Source of the DNA: Bacillus norwichensis
GTDB taxonomy: Bacteria; Bacillota; Bacilli; Bacillales; Bacillaceae_C
Direction of reading: 5' to 3'
Assembly (NCBI RefSeq): GCF_014836955.1
Contig: NZ_JACSPV010000002.1
Span: 1 to 64,000 of the forward strand
Length of the DNA stretch: 64,000 bases
Both the position numbers and the translations under genes were made by a program. Positions 26,935 through 35,510 of the stretch are shown piece after piece (position 1 is the stretch's first letter; the number at the start of each line of letters is the position of its first letter). Below the pieces are notes generated by a model that ran no database searches, was not told the DNA's origin, and worked only from the letters and a program-made list of their open reading frames with translations.

Positions 26935-27050
26935 TAACTTCATTCAGCAGTAATCTCCCAGAATAGATGAAAGATGTTGTTATTCCATTCAGCGGGGGTT
27001 CAAATCCCGGCTGAAGGTTAAAGCCTCTGGCGGATGCAGTGATTAAATAG
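26935..27050 (+). repeat. Dispersed multi-hairpin repeat, copy 6
   Basis: It begins ACTTCATTCAGCAGTAATCT, contains GGGGGTTCAAATCCCGGCTG and GCCTCTGGCGGATGC, then diverges before the long AGATTTTATC stem. It lies in the gene-free stretch 26699-27528. Confidence 0.82.
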
Positions 27051-27189
27051 TGTAAATCGAATATAAAATAAACGCTCCATGAACTCACACCATGAAAAAA
27101 GGCAAGGCGCTGACCAGTCTTTGCCCATCTTCGATTGCGCCAAATTATTTTCACTTGTTCATGTGCTATCTTAGCATGTCTTTATACTG

Positions 27190-27345
27190 TGTAACTTTTC
27201 TTAAGTGACCATCCCTGTTGTCATTGTAATCGTAGCTCCATCTTTACTTACGTAACCATCTTCGATGGCACAAAGAAATAGCGTAATTCCTCTAATTTTT
27301 TGTAATCAAATTTTTCTTTGATGCGACATCTAATGTGCACGCCGT
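27190..27345 (-). pseudogene. Relic of an unidentified minus-strand gene
   Basis: On the minus strand, protein-like segments ELITACTLDVASKKN, FDYKKLEELRYFF and AIEDGYVSKDGATITMTTG follow each other in different frames and end at a stop. This looks like the frameshifted 3' end of a gene. I do not recognise the family. Confidence 0.4.
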
Positions 27346-27471
27346 AATCAATTCATTAATTTCTCTTACTAGCTTTATATGCATTCAAAAAATACATCTG
27401 AGCATCTATTTTTACTATTTGTTTATCTGTGGTCTGATACTGCTGTATGTCAGGAATACCATTAAAGAAAA

Positions 27472-27507
27472 TTATTGTTTTACAATTATTATTTATTGTT
27501 TTACAAT
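27472..27507. promoter_or_regulatory. Pair of ATTGT-TTT-ACAAT dyads, operator candidate
   Basis: The 15-base sequence TTATTGTTTTACAAT occurs at 27472-27486 and 27493-27507, 21 bases apart, which is two helical turns. Each copy is itself a dyad (ATTGT/ACAAT). The pair lies just upstream of the DUF2975 gene's ribosome binding site and is a likely binding site for the HTH protein encoded next. Confidence 0.6.
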
Positions 27508-27528
27508 AAATAAAGGAGGCGATTTCTA

Positions 27529-28065
27529 ATGAATCTTTTTACCAAGTCCGTTCTAAAATTTTTGTCCATTGTGTCGCTAATTGCTCAAATTTTATGTGCG
27601 TTTGCTGGATTAATGTTACTGTTTGCGACTGGGGCTTTATTGTTGATCCCGAACGGAGTCAAAAATCAATTGCTACAGTATGGAGATATAAACTCAAACA
27701 TAGACCTATCAGTATGGTTTTTAGTACTTTCTTGCTTAGCTGCGCTAGCAATCATTGCTTGTTTGTTTATCATTATGTACGCTCTGCATAAAATGATTGG
27801 TAACATTTATGAACAACACTTTTTTGTTCCTCAAAATCTTACGTACCTCAAACTAATCTTAATCTCGATCACTAGCTTTACCATTTTGCAATTCATTAGT
27901 CAGCTGTTCTTTGCGCAAGTACATGCGTACAATGTCAGTGATATTTTTTCAGATTCTTGGCCAAGTTTAATAGGAAACATTCTTCTGTTAGCCATCGTTT
28001 ATACGCTTTACGTGGTTTTTAAATACGGCATAACTTTGCAAGACGATTCTAACAACGTGATTTAG
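27529..28065 (+). CDS. DUF2975 membrane protein
   Basis: This 178-residue protein has four predicted membrane helices (about residues 15-40, 62-87, 103-128 and 143-165) and matches the DUF2975 pattern. These proteins are commonly paired with a small YozG-like HTH regulator, and that gene follows after 13 bases. The start is fixed by AAAGGAGG upstream. The function is unknown; the pairing suggests a membrane component of a small sensory or stress unit. Confidence 0.8.
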   Translation: MNLFTKSVLKFLSIVSLIAQILCAFAGLMLLFATGALLLIPNGVKNQLLQYGDINSNIDLSVWFLVLSCLAALAIIACLFIIMYALHKMIGNIYEQHFFVPQNLTYLKLILISITSFTILQFISQLFFAQVHAYNVSDIFSDSWPSLIGNILLLAIVYTLYVVFKYGITLQDDSNNVI

Positions 28066-28078
28066 GTGGGAGCTCCTA

Positions 28079-28291
28079 ATGATAAAAATTAATCTCGATC
28101 GAGTAATGCTAGAAAGAAAAATTTCTTCAAAAGCGTTAGCAGAAAAAATTGGAATTACCCAAGCTAACTTATCAATACTAAAAACAGGTAAAGCGCGTGG
28201 TATTCGCTTTGACACATTAGAAAAAATCTGCCAGACATTAAATTGTCAGCCTGGTGATATACTCGAATATGAAGAAAAAACTGACATATAG
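28079..28291 (+). CDS. Small XRE-type transcriptional regulator (YozG-like)
   Basis: The 70-residue protein is a single helix-turn-helix domain: KALAEKIGITQANLSILKTG, then RFDTLEKICQTLNCQPGDILEY, the HTH_26/YozG pattern. It is co-transcribed with the DUF2975 gene and probably autoregulates through the repeated dyads at 27472-27507. Its last codons lie inside the stem of the operon terminator. Confidence 0.88.
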   Translation: MIKINLDRVMLERKISSKALAEKIGITQANLSILKTGKARGIRFDTLEKICQTLNCQPGDILEYEEKTDI

Positions 28292-28319
28292 CAAAGCAAT
28301 TGTTATATGTCAGTTTTTT
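28278..28319 (+). terminator. Terminator of the DUF2975-regulator operon
   Basis: The stem AAACTGACATATA/TATATGTCAGTTT is followed by six T and overlaps the regulator stop codon. Confidence 0.9.
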
Positions 28320-28611
28320 AATTATTGACTGTTCAAGTAAACACGTTTGAAGTGAGAATTTGCCTAACATTGATTTCGCAGTACATCCACGTAAGCGTTC
28401 AAAAAAATGATCGGAAAATAGGCTGTTATATTATAAGAACGTTGTTAAAACAATTTCTAAGATTGTTTTGCTCAAACTTTCTTATAAAATCACAACTGCC
28501 TCAGCATCCAACTTATCCTTGATCACTTCCTCGGTTAATTCAAAAAGGTCTATCTAACGCCATCAAATACACCCCTTTGTTAATGGTTCATTAGAACTAT
28601 AATTCTACACA

Positions 28612-28646
28612 TTAAGAGCCCCGCATTTGTGTATAGGGCTCTTAAT
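28612..28646. terminator. Terminator-like hairpin
   Basis: The stem TAAGAGCCC/GGGCTCTTA is followed by ATTGTTTG. The stretch 28320-28611 before it holds no recognised gene. Confidence 0.6.
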
Positions 28647-28714
28647 TGTTTGTTGACCAAATTCGATCACAACGATCATTTTTGTTCAGATTTCAGAAGA
28701 AAAAAAGAAAAACC

Positions 28715-28744
28715 TTGACACTGTCGGCATTAAACAGAGATAAT
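28715..28744 (+). promoter_or_regulatory. Promoter of the riboflavin operon
   Basis: TTGACA (28715-28720) and GATAAT (28739-28744) are 18 bases apart and lie about 20 bases before the FMN riboswitch. Confidence 0.75.
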
Positions 28745-28762
28745 AGGGATTAATTCGAATAA

Positions 28763-28905
28763 TTTTTCCTTCGGGGCAGGGTGAAAATCCCGACCGGCGG
28801 TGATGAGACTATGTCTCTTAGTCCGTGACCCGGTTCGATATCGAGCCGGTGGATTTGGTGCAATTCCAAAGCCGACAGTGAAAGTCTGGATGGGAGAAGG
28901 AAAAA
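28763..28905 (+). ncRNA. FMN riboswitch (RFN element)
   Basis: The conserved RFN segments are present in order: CGGGGCAGGGTGAAAATCCC, GACCGGCGGTGATGA, AGTCCGTGACCCG, GGTGGATTTGGTGCAATTCC and GCCGACAGTGAAAGTCTGGA. The P1 helix pairs TTTTTCCTTC with GAAGGAAAAA. On binding FMN it would fold so that the downstream terminator forms, shutting off riboflavin synthesis. Confidence 0.97.
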
Positions 28906-29013
28906 GGCGTCTGTTTCTCATACATTTTTTTACGAAATGGTATGTTTATTTGAGCTTGGTAAAAAAAATTTGCCAAAGACTCATGACGCTTATTTAAATT
29001 TGCTGTTTTTTGT

Positions 29014-29041
29014 GCCCCGAAACATTGTTTCGGGGCTTTTT
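29014..29041 (+). terminator. Riboswitch-controlled terminator
   Basis: The stem GCCCCGAAA/TTTCGGGGC followed by TTTTT lies between the riboswitch and the ribD ribosome binding site, as expected for transcriptional attenuation. Confidence 0.9.
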
Positions 29042-29066
29042 CCGTCGAAAATAGAAAGGAGGCACT

Positions 29067-30170
29067 ATGAGAGACAAGCATTTTTATATGAATTTGGCCA
29101 TACAGTTGGCGGAATCTGTTGTTGGACAGACGAGTCCAAATCCGGCAGTCGGTAGTGTAGTTGTCAAAAACGGACAGATTGTTGGCATGGGTGCACATTT
29201 GAAAGCCGGCGGGCCACACGCTGAAGTAAACGCTCTAAAACAGGCGGGTGAAAAGGCAGAGGGCGCTGATCTTTATGTCACACTTGAGCCATGCTCACAT
29301 ACTGGAAGAACGCCACCTTGCGCTGATTTAATCATTGAGAAAAAAATTAAGCGTGTCTTTATCGCAGGGCTTGATCCCAATCCGGTAGTGGCTGGAAATG
29401 GAGCGGAGAAGCTGCGTCATGCCGGCATTACGGTGGAATATGGAATCTGTGAGCAGCAAGCCGAAGAGTTAAACAAATTTTATTTTCATTTTATGAAGAC
29501 GAAGAAACCGTTCATCACATTAAAAACCGCTGTAACTTTTGACGGAAAGACAGCGGCTTCAAGCGGAGACAGCAAATGGATCACATCTGATGAAGCTAGA
29601 CTTGATGTCCATCATTATCGGCATCGCCATGATGCAATATTAGTTGGTATCAATACTGTGCTTTATGACAATCCCCATCTTACAACCCGATTGCCCCAGG
29701 GTGGAAAAAATCCCATTCGAATTGTATTAGACACTCATTTGAAAATTCCTATGGAATGTAATCTTTTAAATGACAACGCTGCTTTGACCATTATTGTATG
29801 CGGGAAGCATGCAAATGAACAAAAGCGTCGTGTTATTGAGGAAAAAGGTATCAAAGTGAAAAAAATGTCTGTGGAGAAAATTGAAATTGAACCGCTCTTA
29901 GACTGGCTAGGGGAAGAACAGCTTCTTTCTGTTTTTGTAGAAGGGGGAAGCAGTGTTCATTCTTCATTCATTGATTCCGGCTTTTTTCAGGAAATGATCA
30001 TGTACATGGCTCCGAAGTTATTGAATGACGGTAACGGTAAGGGAACATCGGCTTTCGCCGGGATCCCTAAACAGTCGATACAAGATAGTATCCCCCTGGC
30101 ATTTAAGTCAATCGAACAAATTGGCCCAGATATCAAAATAGTTGTTGAACCAGTGGAAAGGGGAGAGTGA
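29067..30170 (+). CDS. ribD: Bifunctional riboflavin deaminase/reductase RibD
   Basis: The 367-residue enzyme deaminates the pyrimidine intermediate and reduces its ribosyl chain. The N-terminal zinc deaminase has H51 and E53 (HAEV) and C76/C85 (PCSHTGRTPPC). The C-terminal reductase region begins near residue 145 (KPFITLKTAVTFDGKTA) and includes FVEGGSSVHSSF. AAAGGAGG lies 6 bases before the ATG. It is the first gene of the operon and ribE starts directly after its stop. Confidence 0.97.
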   Translation: MRDKHFYMNLAIQLAESVVGQTSPNPAVGSVVVKNGQIVGMGAHLKAGGPHAEVNALKQAGEKAEGADLYVTLEPCSHTGRTPPCADLIIEKKIKRVFIAGLDPNPVVAGNGAEKLRHAGITVEYGICEQQAEELNKFYFHFMKTKKPFITLKTAVTFDGKTAASSGDSKWITSDEARLDVHHYRHRHDAILVGINTVLYDNPHLTTRLPQGGKNPIRIVLDTHLKIPMECNLLNDNAALTIIVCGKHANEQKRRVIEEKGIKVKKMSVEKIEIEPLLDWLGEEQLLSVFVEGGSSVHSSFIDSGFFQEMIMYMAPKLLNDGNGKGTSAFAGIPKQSIQDSIPLAFKSIEQIGPDIKIVVEPVERGE

Positions 30171-30818
30171 ATGTTTACAGGAATTATTGAAGAAATCGGT
30201 AAGGTTTTGCGAGTTGACCGAAAGGAGAAATCCTTCACTATCCATATCCAGGCTCAGCATATCCTTGAAGACGTTCAACTGGGTGATAGCCTTGCAGTAA
30301 ACGGTGTCTGTCTTACTGTGACAGAATTCAGCCATTCCTCTTTTCAAGCAGATGTTATGCCTGAAACCTTCCATGCCACATCACTCAGAATGCTTTCACC
30401 AGGTTCAATGGTGAATCTGGAGAGAGCCATGGCTGCCAACGGCAGATTTGGAGGACATTTTGTCAGTGGACATGTGGATGGAACAGGCACTCTTTTAAGT
30501 AAAAAAAGAGTGGAAAACGCACTTTACATGGTTATTCAAATACCTGAAAAGTTTAAAGTGTTTGTAATGGAGAAAGGGTCTATTGCAATAGATGGCACTT
30601 CACTGACGATTTTTGACGTAGGTGAAGGAGAAATAACTATATCCCTAGTCCCGCATACACAAGCAGAAACGGTGCTTGCAGATAAAAATATTGGCGACCC
30701 AGTCAATATCGAATTCGATATGCTTGGAAAATATATTTATCACATGTTTGAAAGCCGGAAGGAAGTTAAGGCTGAAGTCACTATGGATAAGCTTATTGAA
30801 AATGGATTTATCGATTAA
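30171..30818 (+). CDS. ribE: Riboflavin synthase alpha chain
   Basis: The 215-residue enzyme dismutates two 6,7-dimethyl-8-ribityllumazine molecules to riboflavin. Two lumazine-binding repeats are visible, each opening with the FTGIIEEIG- or GGHFVSGHVDGTG-type motif; NGVCLTV and DGTSLTIF mark the paired active-site segments. The ATG abuts the ribD stop codon. Confidence 0.96.
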   Translation: MFTGIIEEIGKVLRVDRKEKSFTIHIQAQHILEDVQLGDSLAVNGVCLTVTEFSHSSFQADVMPETFHATSLRMLSPGSMVNLERAMAANGRFGGHFVSGHVDGTGTLLSKKRVENALYMVIQIPEKFKVFVMEKGSIAIDGTSLTIFDVGEGEITISLVPHTQAETVLADKNIGDPVNIEFDMLGKYIYHMFESRKEVKAEVTMDKLIENGFID

Positions 30819-30836
30819 AACGGAAGGGGTGACAAT

Positions 30837-32030
30837 ATGTTTGATTCAATTGAAAAGGCTATTGAAGATTTGAAGAATGGAAAAGTCATTATCGTAACGG
30901 ATGATGAAGACAGGGAAAATGAGGGAGATTTCCTTGCTCTTGCAGAAAAGGCCACACCTGAGGTGGTCAACTTCATGGCGAAAGAAGGAAGGGGCCTTAT
31001 TTGTGTCCCTGTAACGGAAAAGAAAGCAAAGCAGCTGGAGTTGCCAAAAATGGCAGACCAAAACACTGATCCTTTTGGAACTGCCTTCACTGTCAGTATT
31101 GATCATGTTCATTCCCACACAGGCATCAGTGCGTTTGAACGTTCGGAAACGATTTTAAACATGTTGGAAAACAATGCAAAGCCTGAATCTTTTAAAAGGC
31201 CGGGACATATTTTTCCTTTAGTTGCAAAAGAGGGCGGGGTTTTAAGAAGGCCAGGGCATACGGAAGCAGCTGTGGATTTGGCAAAACTTAGTGGTGCAAA
31301 GCCTGCAGGAGTCATTTGTGAAATCATGAAAGAGGATGGAACGATGGCACGGACTCCTGATTTAAGGAAAATAGCCGATCAATTTGGGTTGTCCATGATT
31401 ACAATTAAAGATTTGATTTTATACAGGAACACAAGAGAAACGCTTGTTCATAGGGAAGCAGAAGCTTTTTTGCCGACGGAATTCGGGGATTTCAAAATCA
31501 TTGCTTACTCAAACATGATGGATGATAAGGAGCATTTGGCAGTGGTCAAAGGGGAACTTAAACCGGATACTCCGACCTTGGTTCGGATGCATTCTGAATG
31601 TCTTACCGGAGATGTGTTTGGATCATGCCGCTGTGATTGCGGGCCGCAGCTTGAATCTGCATTGAGACGGATCAACGATGAGGGAGAAGGGGTCCTTCTC
31701 TACTTGCGCCAGGAAGGGCGAGGCATTGGGCTCATCAATAAACTAAAAGCGTATAAGCTTCAGGAAGAGGGCTTGGACACAGTGGAAGCAAACGAAAAGC
31801 TTGGATTTCCAGCTGATCTGCGTGACTTTAGTATTGGTGCACAAATTCTTAAGAATCTTGGAATTAAAGAAATCAAACTGCTTACAAACAACCCAAGAAA
31901 AGTTTCCAGTCTGTCAGATTTTGGGGTTGAAGTGACTGAGAGACTGCCGATTCAGCTGCCGTTTAAGAATGAAAATGAAAGGTACTTAAAAACAAAAGCA
32001 GAAAAACTTGGGCATTTGCTTACATTTTGA
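30837..32030 (+). CDS. ribBA: Bifunctional DHBP synthase / GTP cyclohydrolase II
   Basis: The 397-residue protein makes both precursors of riboflavin. The N-terminal DHBP synthase (residues 1-200) shows [10 protein letters not shown] and [10 protein letters not shown]. The C-terminal GTP cyclohydrolase II shows the zinc motif [15 protein letters not shown] and [23 protein letters not shown] precedes the ATG. A 150-bp repeat copy starts at its stop codon and separates it from ribH. Confidence 0.97.
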   Translation: MFDSIEKAIEDLKNGKVIIVTDDEDRENEGDFLALAEKATPEVVNFMAKEGRGLICVPVTEKKAKQLELPKMADQNTDPFGTAFTVSIDHVHSHTGISAFERSETILNMLENNAKPESFKRPGHIFPLVAKEGGVLRRPGHTEAAVDLAKLSGAKPAGVICEIMKEDGTMARTPDLRKIADQFGLSMITIKDLILYRNTRETLVHREAEAFLPTEFGDFKIIAYSNMMDDKEHLAVVKGELKPDTPTLVRMHSECLTGDVFGSCRCDCGPQLESALRRINDEGEGVLLYLRQEGRGIGLINKLKAYKLQEEGLDTVEANEKLGFPADLRDFSIGAQILKNLGIKEIKLLTNNPRKVSSLSDFGVEVTERLPIQLPFKNENERYLKTKAEKLGHLLTF

Positions 32031-32180
32031 CTTCATTCAGCAGAAGTCTCCCACTTCCGTAAGTGGTGAGAGGAGTTCAAACCCTGACTGAATAAACTTA
32101 AAGCCTCCGAAGGATGCCACAGATTTTATTGGGCCAACCTCAATAAAATCTGTGCGCAAATAGGCTAAGGTGAATTTGAT
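32031..32180 (+). repeat. Dispersed multi-hairpin repeat, copy 7 (most complete)
   Basis: Order of elements: ACTTCATTCAGCAG; hairpin CCACTTCCGTAAGTGG; GGAGTTCAAACCC; CTGACTGAATAAA (its GACTGAAT pairs imperfectly with the 5' arm); hairpin GCCTCCGAAGGATGC; stem AGATTTTATTG/CAATAAAATCT; and the decayed last hairpin ending TTTGATA. It is inserted inside the riboflavin operon, between ribBA and ribH. Confidence 0.9.
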
Positions 32181-32199
32181 ATATGAGGAGAGATAAAAG

Positions 32200-32670
32200 A
32201 TGACAACAGTTTTTGAAGGGAATTTAGTTGGTACAGGATTGAAAATCGGTATTGTCGTGGGGAGATTCAATGAATTTATTACAGGAAAACTGTTATCTGG
32301 TGCGCTTGATGCATTAAGGCGCCATGGCGTTTCCGAAGATGATGTTTCAGTAGCATGGGTGCCTGGTGCATTTGAAATACCCTTGACAGCTAGAAAAATG
32401 GCGGAAACGAAAAAATACGATGCGATTATTACTTTAGGAACTGTGATCAGAGGGGCAACCCCGCATTTTGATTATGTTTGCAACGAAGCTGCTAAAGGTG
32501 CGGCAAATGTTGCACTGCAATCGGGAATTCCTGTGATATTTGGAGTTTTGACGACAGATACGATTGAGCAGGCGGTTGAACGTGCTGGAACAAAAGCAGG
32601 GAACAAAGGCTGGGATTCAGCAGTTGGAGCCATTGAGATGGCCAACCTATATAGGGAAATGAATGCGTGA
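32200..32670 (+). CDS. ribH: 6,7-dimethyl-8-ribityllumazine synthase
   Basis: The 156-residue subunit forms the icosahedral lumazine synthase. Motifs: [38 protein letters not shown]-type segment [20 protein letters not shown] and [20 protein letters not shown] lies upstream of the ATG, just after the repeat copy, so it keeps its own ribosome binding site. A bidirectional terminator ends the operon. Confidence 0.96.
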   Translation: MTTVFEGNLVGTGLKIGIVVGRFNEFITGKLLSGALDALRRHGVSEDDVSVAWVPGAFEIPLTARKMAETKKYDAIITLGTVIRGATPHFDYVCNEAAKGAANVALQSGIPVIFGVLTTDTIEQAVERAGTKAGNKGWDSAVGAIEMANLYREMNA

Positions 32671-32925
32671 GAAAAAAGGTATTCAAAAAAGTAAGTGGAC
32701 ATTCCTTGTAGCTCCCACCTTAAGTAATTTACAGCAAAAAACGGGAACGATTGAGTTCGAAAGATGCCCATTTTAAGAACAAAAGGTTCCCATTTGAAAC
32801 AGTAACAAATGGTGGCGAAAGGTTACCTGCACAAGAGGTTACATTCAAACGGTAACGATTAGTAAAGATTAAAGTGGCTTCCTATTGAAACGGTTATGAA
32901 GGGCGAAACTAGCCAATCAATATGC
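32671..32925. other. Gene-free spacer with recurring GGTAAC-like motifs
   Basis: Between ribH and the terminator there is no gene. Motifs of the type GAAACRGTAAC, AGGTTAC and AAACGGTAAC recur at 32799, 32819, 32837 and 32853, with a weaker GAAACGGTTA near 32887. They are too irregular to name. Confidence 0.35.
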
Positions 32926-32970
32926 AAAATCTGGCGGAGAAAAATGAGTTTTTCCCGCCAGATTTATTTT
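32926..32970. terminator. Convergent terminator between ribH and topB
   Basis: The stem AAATCTGGCGG(G)A/TCCCGCCAGATTT is flanked by A and T runs and can serve both converging genes. Confidence 0.85.
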
Positions 32971-32996
32971 AGGGGCTTTTTAAAGCCTGTTTTCCT

Positions 32997-35090
32997 TTAT
33001 TTTTTATCTTTTAGCGCCGCTTTTAAAGCATCAGCCATGCTGTTTCCAAAACTTTCGTCATTATGATTGGAGTACTTTTTCAGCAATTGGCGTTCCTCGC
33101 GCTTTGTGACTGCCTTTTTCCGGTTTTCAGCTTTTTCTACAAGATTGCATGATCGGCATTGGAAATACATACCCGCTTTTCCATCATGAATTTCCATTTT
33201 CTTATGACATTGTGGACAGCGGCGATTGGATAGCTTCGGGTCTTTCCTTTTCCGGAAATTGCACTCCCGGTTTGAGCAAACAAGAATGCGTCCATCTTTT
33301 CCTTTTATTTCTTTCATGAGAGAGCTGCATTCCGGACATTTAGTCCCTGTAATATTATGGGCTTTATACGACTTGTCGCTTTGCTTTACCTCATTCACAA
33401 GCCGCTTTGTTTGTTTTCGGATATTTTGTAAAAATTGCTCAGGATCTCCTTTTTGACGAGCGATCGTTTCCAGTTCGGCTTCCCACTTGGCAGTTAATTC
33501 CGGAGATTTAAGCTCGTCGTTAACCAGTTCAATAAGCTGTTTTCCCTTTGAAGTAGGGAAAAGGCGGTTGTTTGTTCGATCAATCACCTGTGAACTGAGA
33601 AGCTTTTCGATAATATCGGCTCTTGTAGCTGGTGTACCAAGTCCATATTTCTCCATTCTTGCCAAGAGGTCGGACTCCGTGAATCTTGGCGGAGCTTCCG
33701 TTAGATGATCCTGAAGTCGACTGCTTGTGATGTTTAATGTTTGCCCCTGTTTTAAATGTTGCAGCGACTTAAATTTCTTTTCATCTTGCTGCCTCGTTAA
33801 AACTTTGAAACCATCCTCAATAACAGTCGTTTCTTTTGCTAGGAATGTTTCCCCAGCGGCATCAAACGTGACACGAAGTGTTTCATATTTGTGTGCTGGA
33901 TAAAACAGTGCCAAAAAGCGTTTAGCGATCAAATCAAACAGCTTTCTTTCATCCTGTGAAAGGTCACCCAATCTTACCGGTTGTTCCGTTGGAATGATGG
34001 CGTGATGATCCGTGACTTTTTGGTTGTTGAAAACACGAGAGGCAAGCACTTTTACCTTCTGTTTCAATACTGGCTGTACATCGTCTTTGTATGCTGGACG
34101 AAGGGCTTCAAGTCTATCACCCATTGTGGAGGCCAGATCATTGGTCAAATATCTTGAATCTGTTCTAGGATAAGTAACGATTTTATGGCTTTCGTATAAA
34201 CCTTGCAAAACATTCGATGTTTTTTTTGCAGAAAAGCCAAATCTACGGTTTGCATCTCTTTGTAATTCAGTTAAATCGTAGGGGAGAGGCTGTTGTTCTG
34301 ATTTCTCTTTACGATCAATCGATTTTACAACCGCTTCTTTGTTTTTTACTTTGCTGATAATGGCATCTGCCTTCTCTTTTGAAAAAATTCTTTTTTCTCC
34401 CTGATTCTCCCACTCGGCTTCTAGACTGCCTGCTTGAATATGAACTGTCCAATACTCTTTTGGAACGAAGGATTGAATTTCTTTTTCCTGTTTGATGATC
34501 ATTCCTAGTGTCGGGGTCTGTACACGTCCCGCTGAAAGGGGATCGTCGAATTTAGTTGTTAAGGCTCTTGTCACATTTAATCCGATAAGCCAGTCAGCTT
34601 CAGCTCTACAAACAGCTGAATCATATAAAGCATCATATTGCTTTGCTGGCTTTAATTGGCGAAATCCCTCTTTGATTGCGCGGTCAGTATAAGATGAAAT
34701 CCAGAGGCGTTTCAACGGCTTTTTCCAGCGAACCTTCTTGATAATCCAACGGGCAACGAGCTCACCTTCGCGACCTGCATCAGTAGCAATAATCAAATCT
34801 TTTATGTCTTTTCTTTTGGCAAGCTGTTCAATTCCTTTAAATTGTGGAAAAGTTTGTCTAATTACTTTTAAGTCCATCTTTTCAGGGATAATCGGCAAAT
34901 CTTCCAATTTCCAAGTTTTATACCTTTGATCATAGTCTTCCGGCATTTTGAGTTCTATCAAATGTCCCAAAGCCCATGTAATGATAAATTGCGGCCCCTC
35001 GATGGAATGCTTCTTCTTCTCCGTGCAGCCGAGAACCCGAGCTAGATCCCTTGCAACACTTGGCTTTTCTGCCAGTACTAATGATTTCAA
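32997..35090 (-). CDS. topB: DNA topoisomerase III
   Basis: The 697-residue type IA topoisomerase relaxes and decatenates DNA. A Toprim domain (MKSLVLAEKPSVARDLARVL, TDAGREGELVARWI), the strand-passage region with LSAGRVQTPTLG and the active-site tyrosine in VTYPRTDSRYL are visible. Two C-terminal zinc-ribbon-like units (CPECSS...CSNRECNF and CPQCHK...CRSCN) follow. The start is TTG at 35090, with GGGAG 8 bases upstream; no ATG fits the conserved N-terminus. It is transcribed alone on the minus strand. Confidence 0.96.
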   Translation of the reverse strand: MKSLVLAEKPSVARDLARVLGCTEKKKHSIEGPQFIITWALGHLIELKMPEDYDQRYKTWKLEDLPIIPEKMDLKVIRQTFPQFKGIEQLAKRKDIKDLIIATDAGREGELVARWIIKKVRWKKPLKRLWISSYTDRAIKEGFRQLKPAKQYDALYDSAVCRAEADWLIGLNVTRALTTKFDDPLSAGRVQTPTLGMIIKQEKEIQSFVPKEYWTVHIQAGSLEAEWENQGEKRIFSKEKADAIISKVKNKEAVVKSIDRKEKSEQQPLPYDLTELQRDANRRFGFSAKKTSNVLQGLYESHKIVTYPRTDSRYLTNDLASTMGDRLEALRPAYKDDVQPVLKQKVKVLASRVFNNQKVTDHHAIIPTEQPVRLGDLSQDERKLFDLIAKRFLALFYPAHKYETLRVTFDAAGETFLAKETTVIEDGFKVLTRQQDEKKFKSLQHLKQGQTLNITSSRLQDHLTEAPPRFTESDLLARMEKYGLGTPATRADIIEKLLSSQVIDRTNNRLFPTSKGKQLIELVNDELKSPELTAKWEAELETIARQKGDPEQFLQNIRKQTKRLVNEVKQSDKSYKAHNITGTKCPECSSLMKEIKGKDGRILVCSNRECNFRKRKDPKLSNRRCPQCHKKMEIHDGKAGMYFQCRSCNLVEKAENRKKAVTKREERQLLKKYSNHNDESFGNSMADALKAALKDKK

Positions 35091-35259
35091 TTGTTTGACT
35101 CCCTTCGTGCTGTTCCTACATATATATTATAACAGCGGATTGTGTGTAAAACTAAAAATGTTATTGATTGTATATGGCGCAAGCCCAAACATAAACTGAC
35201 AAACTGAATATTTTATTATGTAGGGATTTTCCTTATTCCCATACAGGAGGTGAATGTTT

Positions 35260-35403
35260 ATGTTCTGGGGCGGAGGATGCGGCTTCGGCTGTGGCGGCTA
35301 TGGAGGCTACGGCTACGGAGGCGGTTTTGGCTACGGCGGCGGCTTTGCGTTGATCGTCGTATTGTTTATTTTATTAATCATTGTTGGCGCAGCCTGGTGG
35401 TAA
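35260..35403 (+). CDS. YjcZ-family Gly-rich sporulation peptide
   Basis: The 47-residue peptide has a Gly/Tyr/Phe-rich N-terminal half ([17 protein letters not shown]) and a single hydrophobic C-terminal helix ([19 protein letters not shown]). That is the YjcZ/YhjR-type small membrane peptide pattern common in spore-formers. AGGAGGTG lies 7 bases upstream. It is too short for standard gene finding cut-offs but is well supported by length, composition and the terminator that follows. Confidence 0.88.
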   Translation: MFWGGGCGFGCGGYGGYGYGGGFGYGGGFALIVVLFILLIIVGAAWW

Positions 35404-35416
35404 AAACCACGAAAGA

Positions 35417-35443
35417 AAAAGAGCGGGGTTACCGCTCTTTTTC
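35417..35443 (+). terminator. Terminator of the YjcZ-like gene
   Basis: The stem GAGCGG/CCGCTC is followed by TTTTT. Confidence 0.88.
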
Positions 35444-35510
35444 AAATTGAATGCATATTTAATGTAACTTTATGAAGAATATAAAATTTTGCTTGCGATA
35501 AGTACCATTC

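Noticed and set aside
26990-27015. A tRNA-like T-arm (GGGGGTTCAAATCCC) in one repeat copy
   Set aside because: No acceptor stem, D-arm or anticodon arm fits around it, and other copies of the repeat do not keep the motif.
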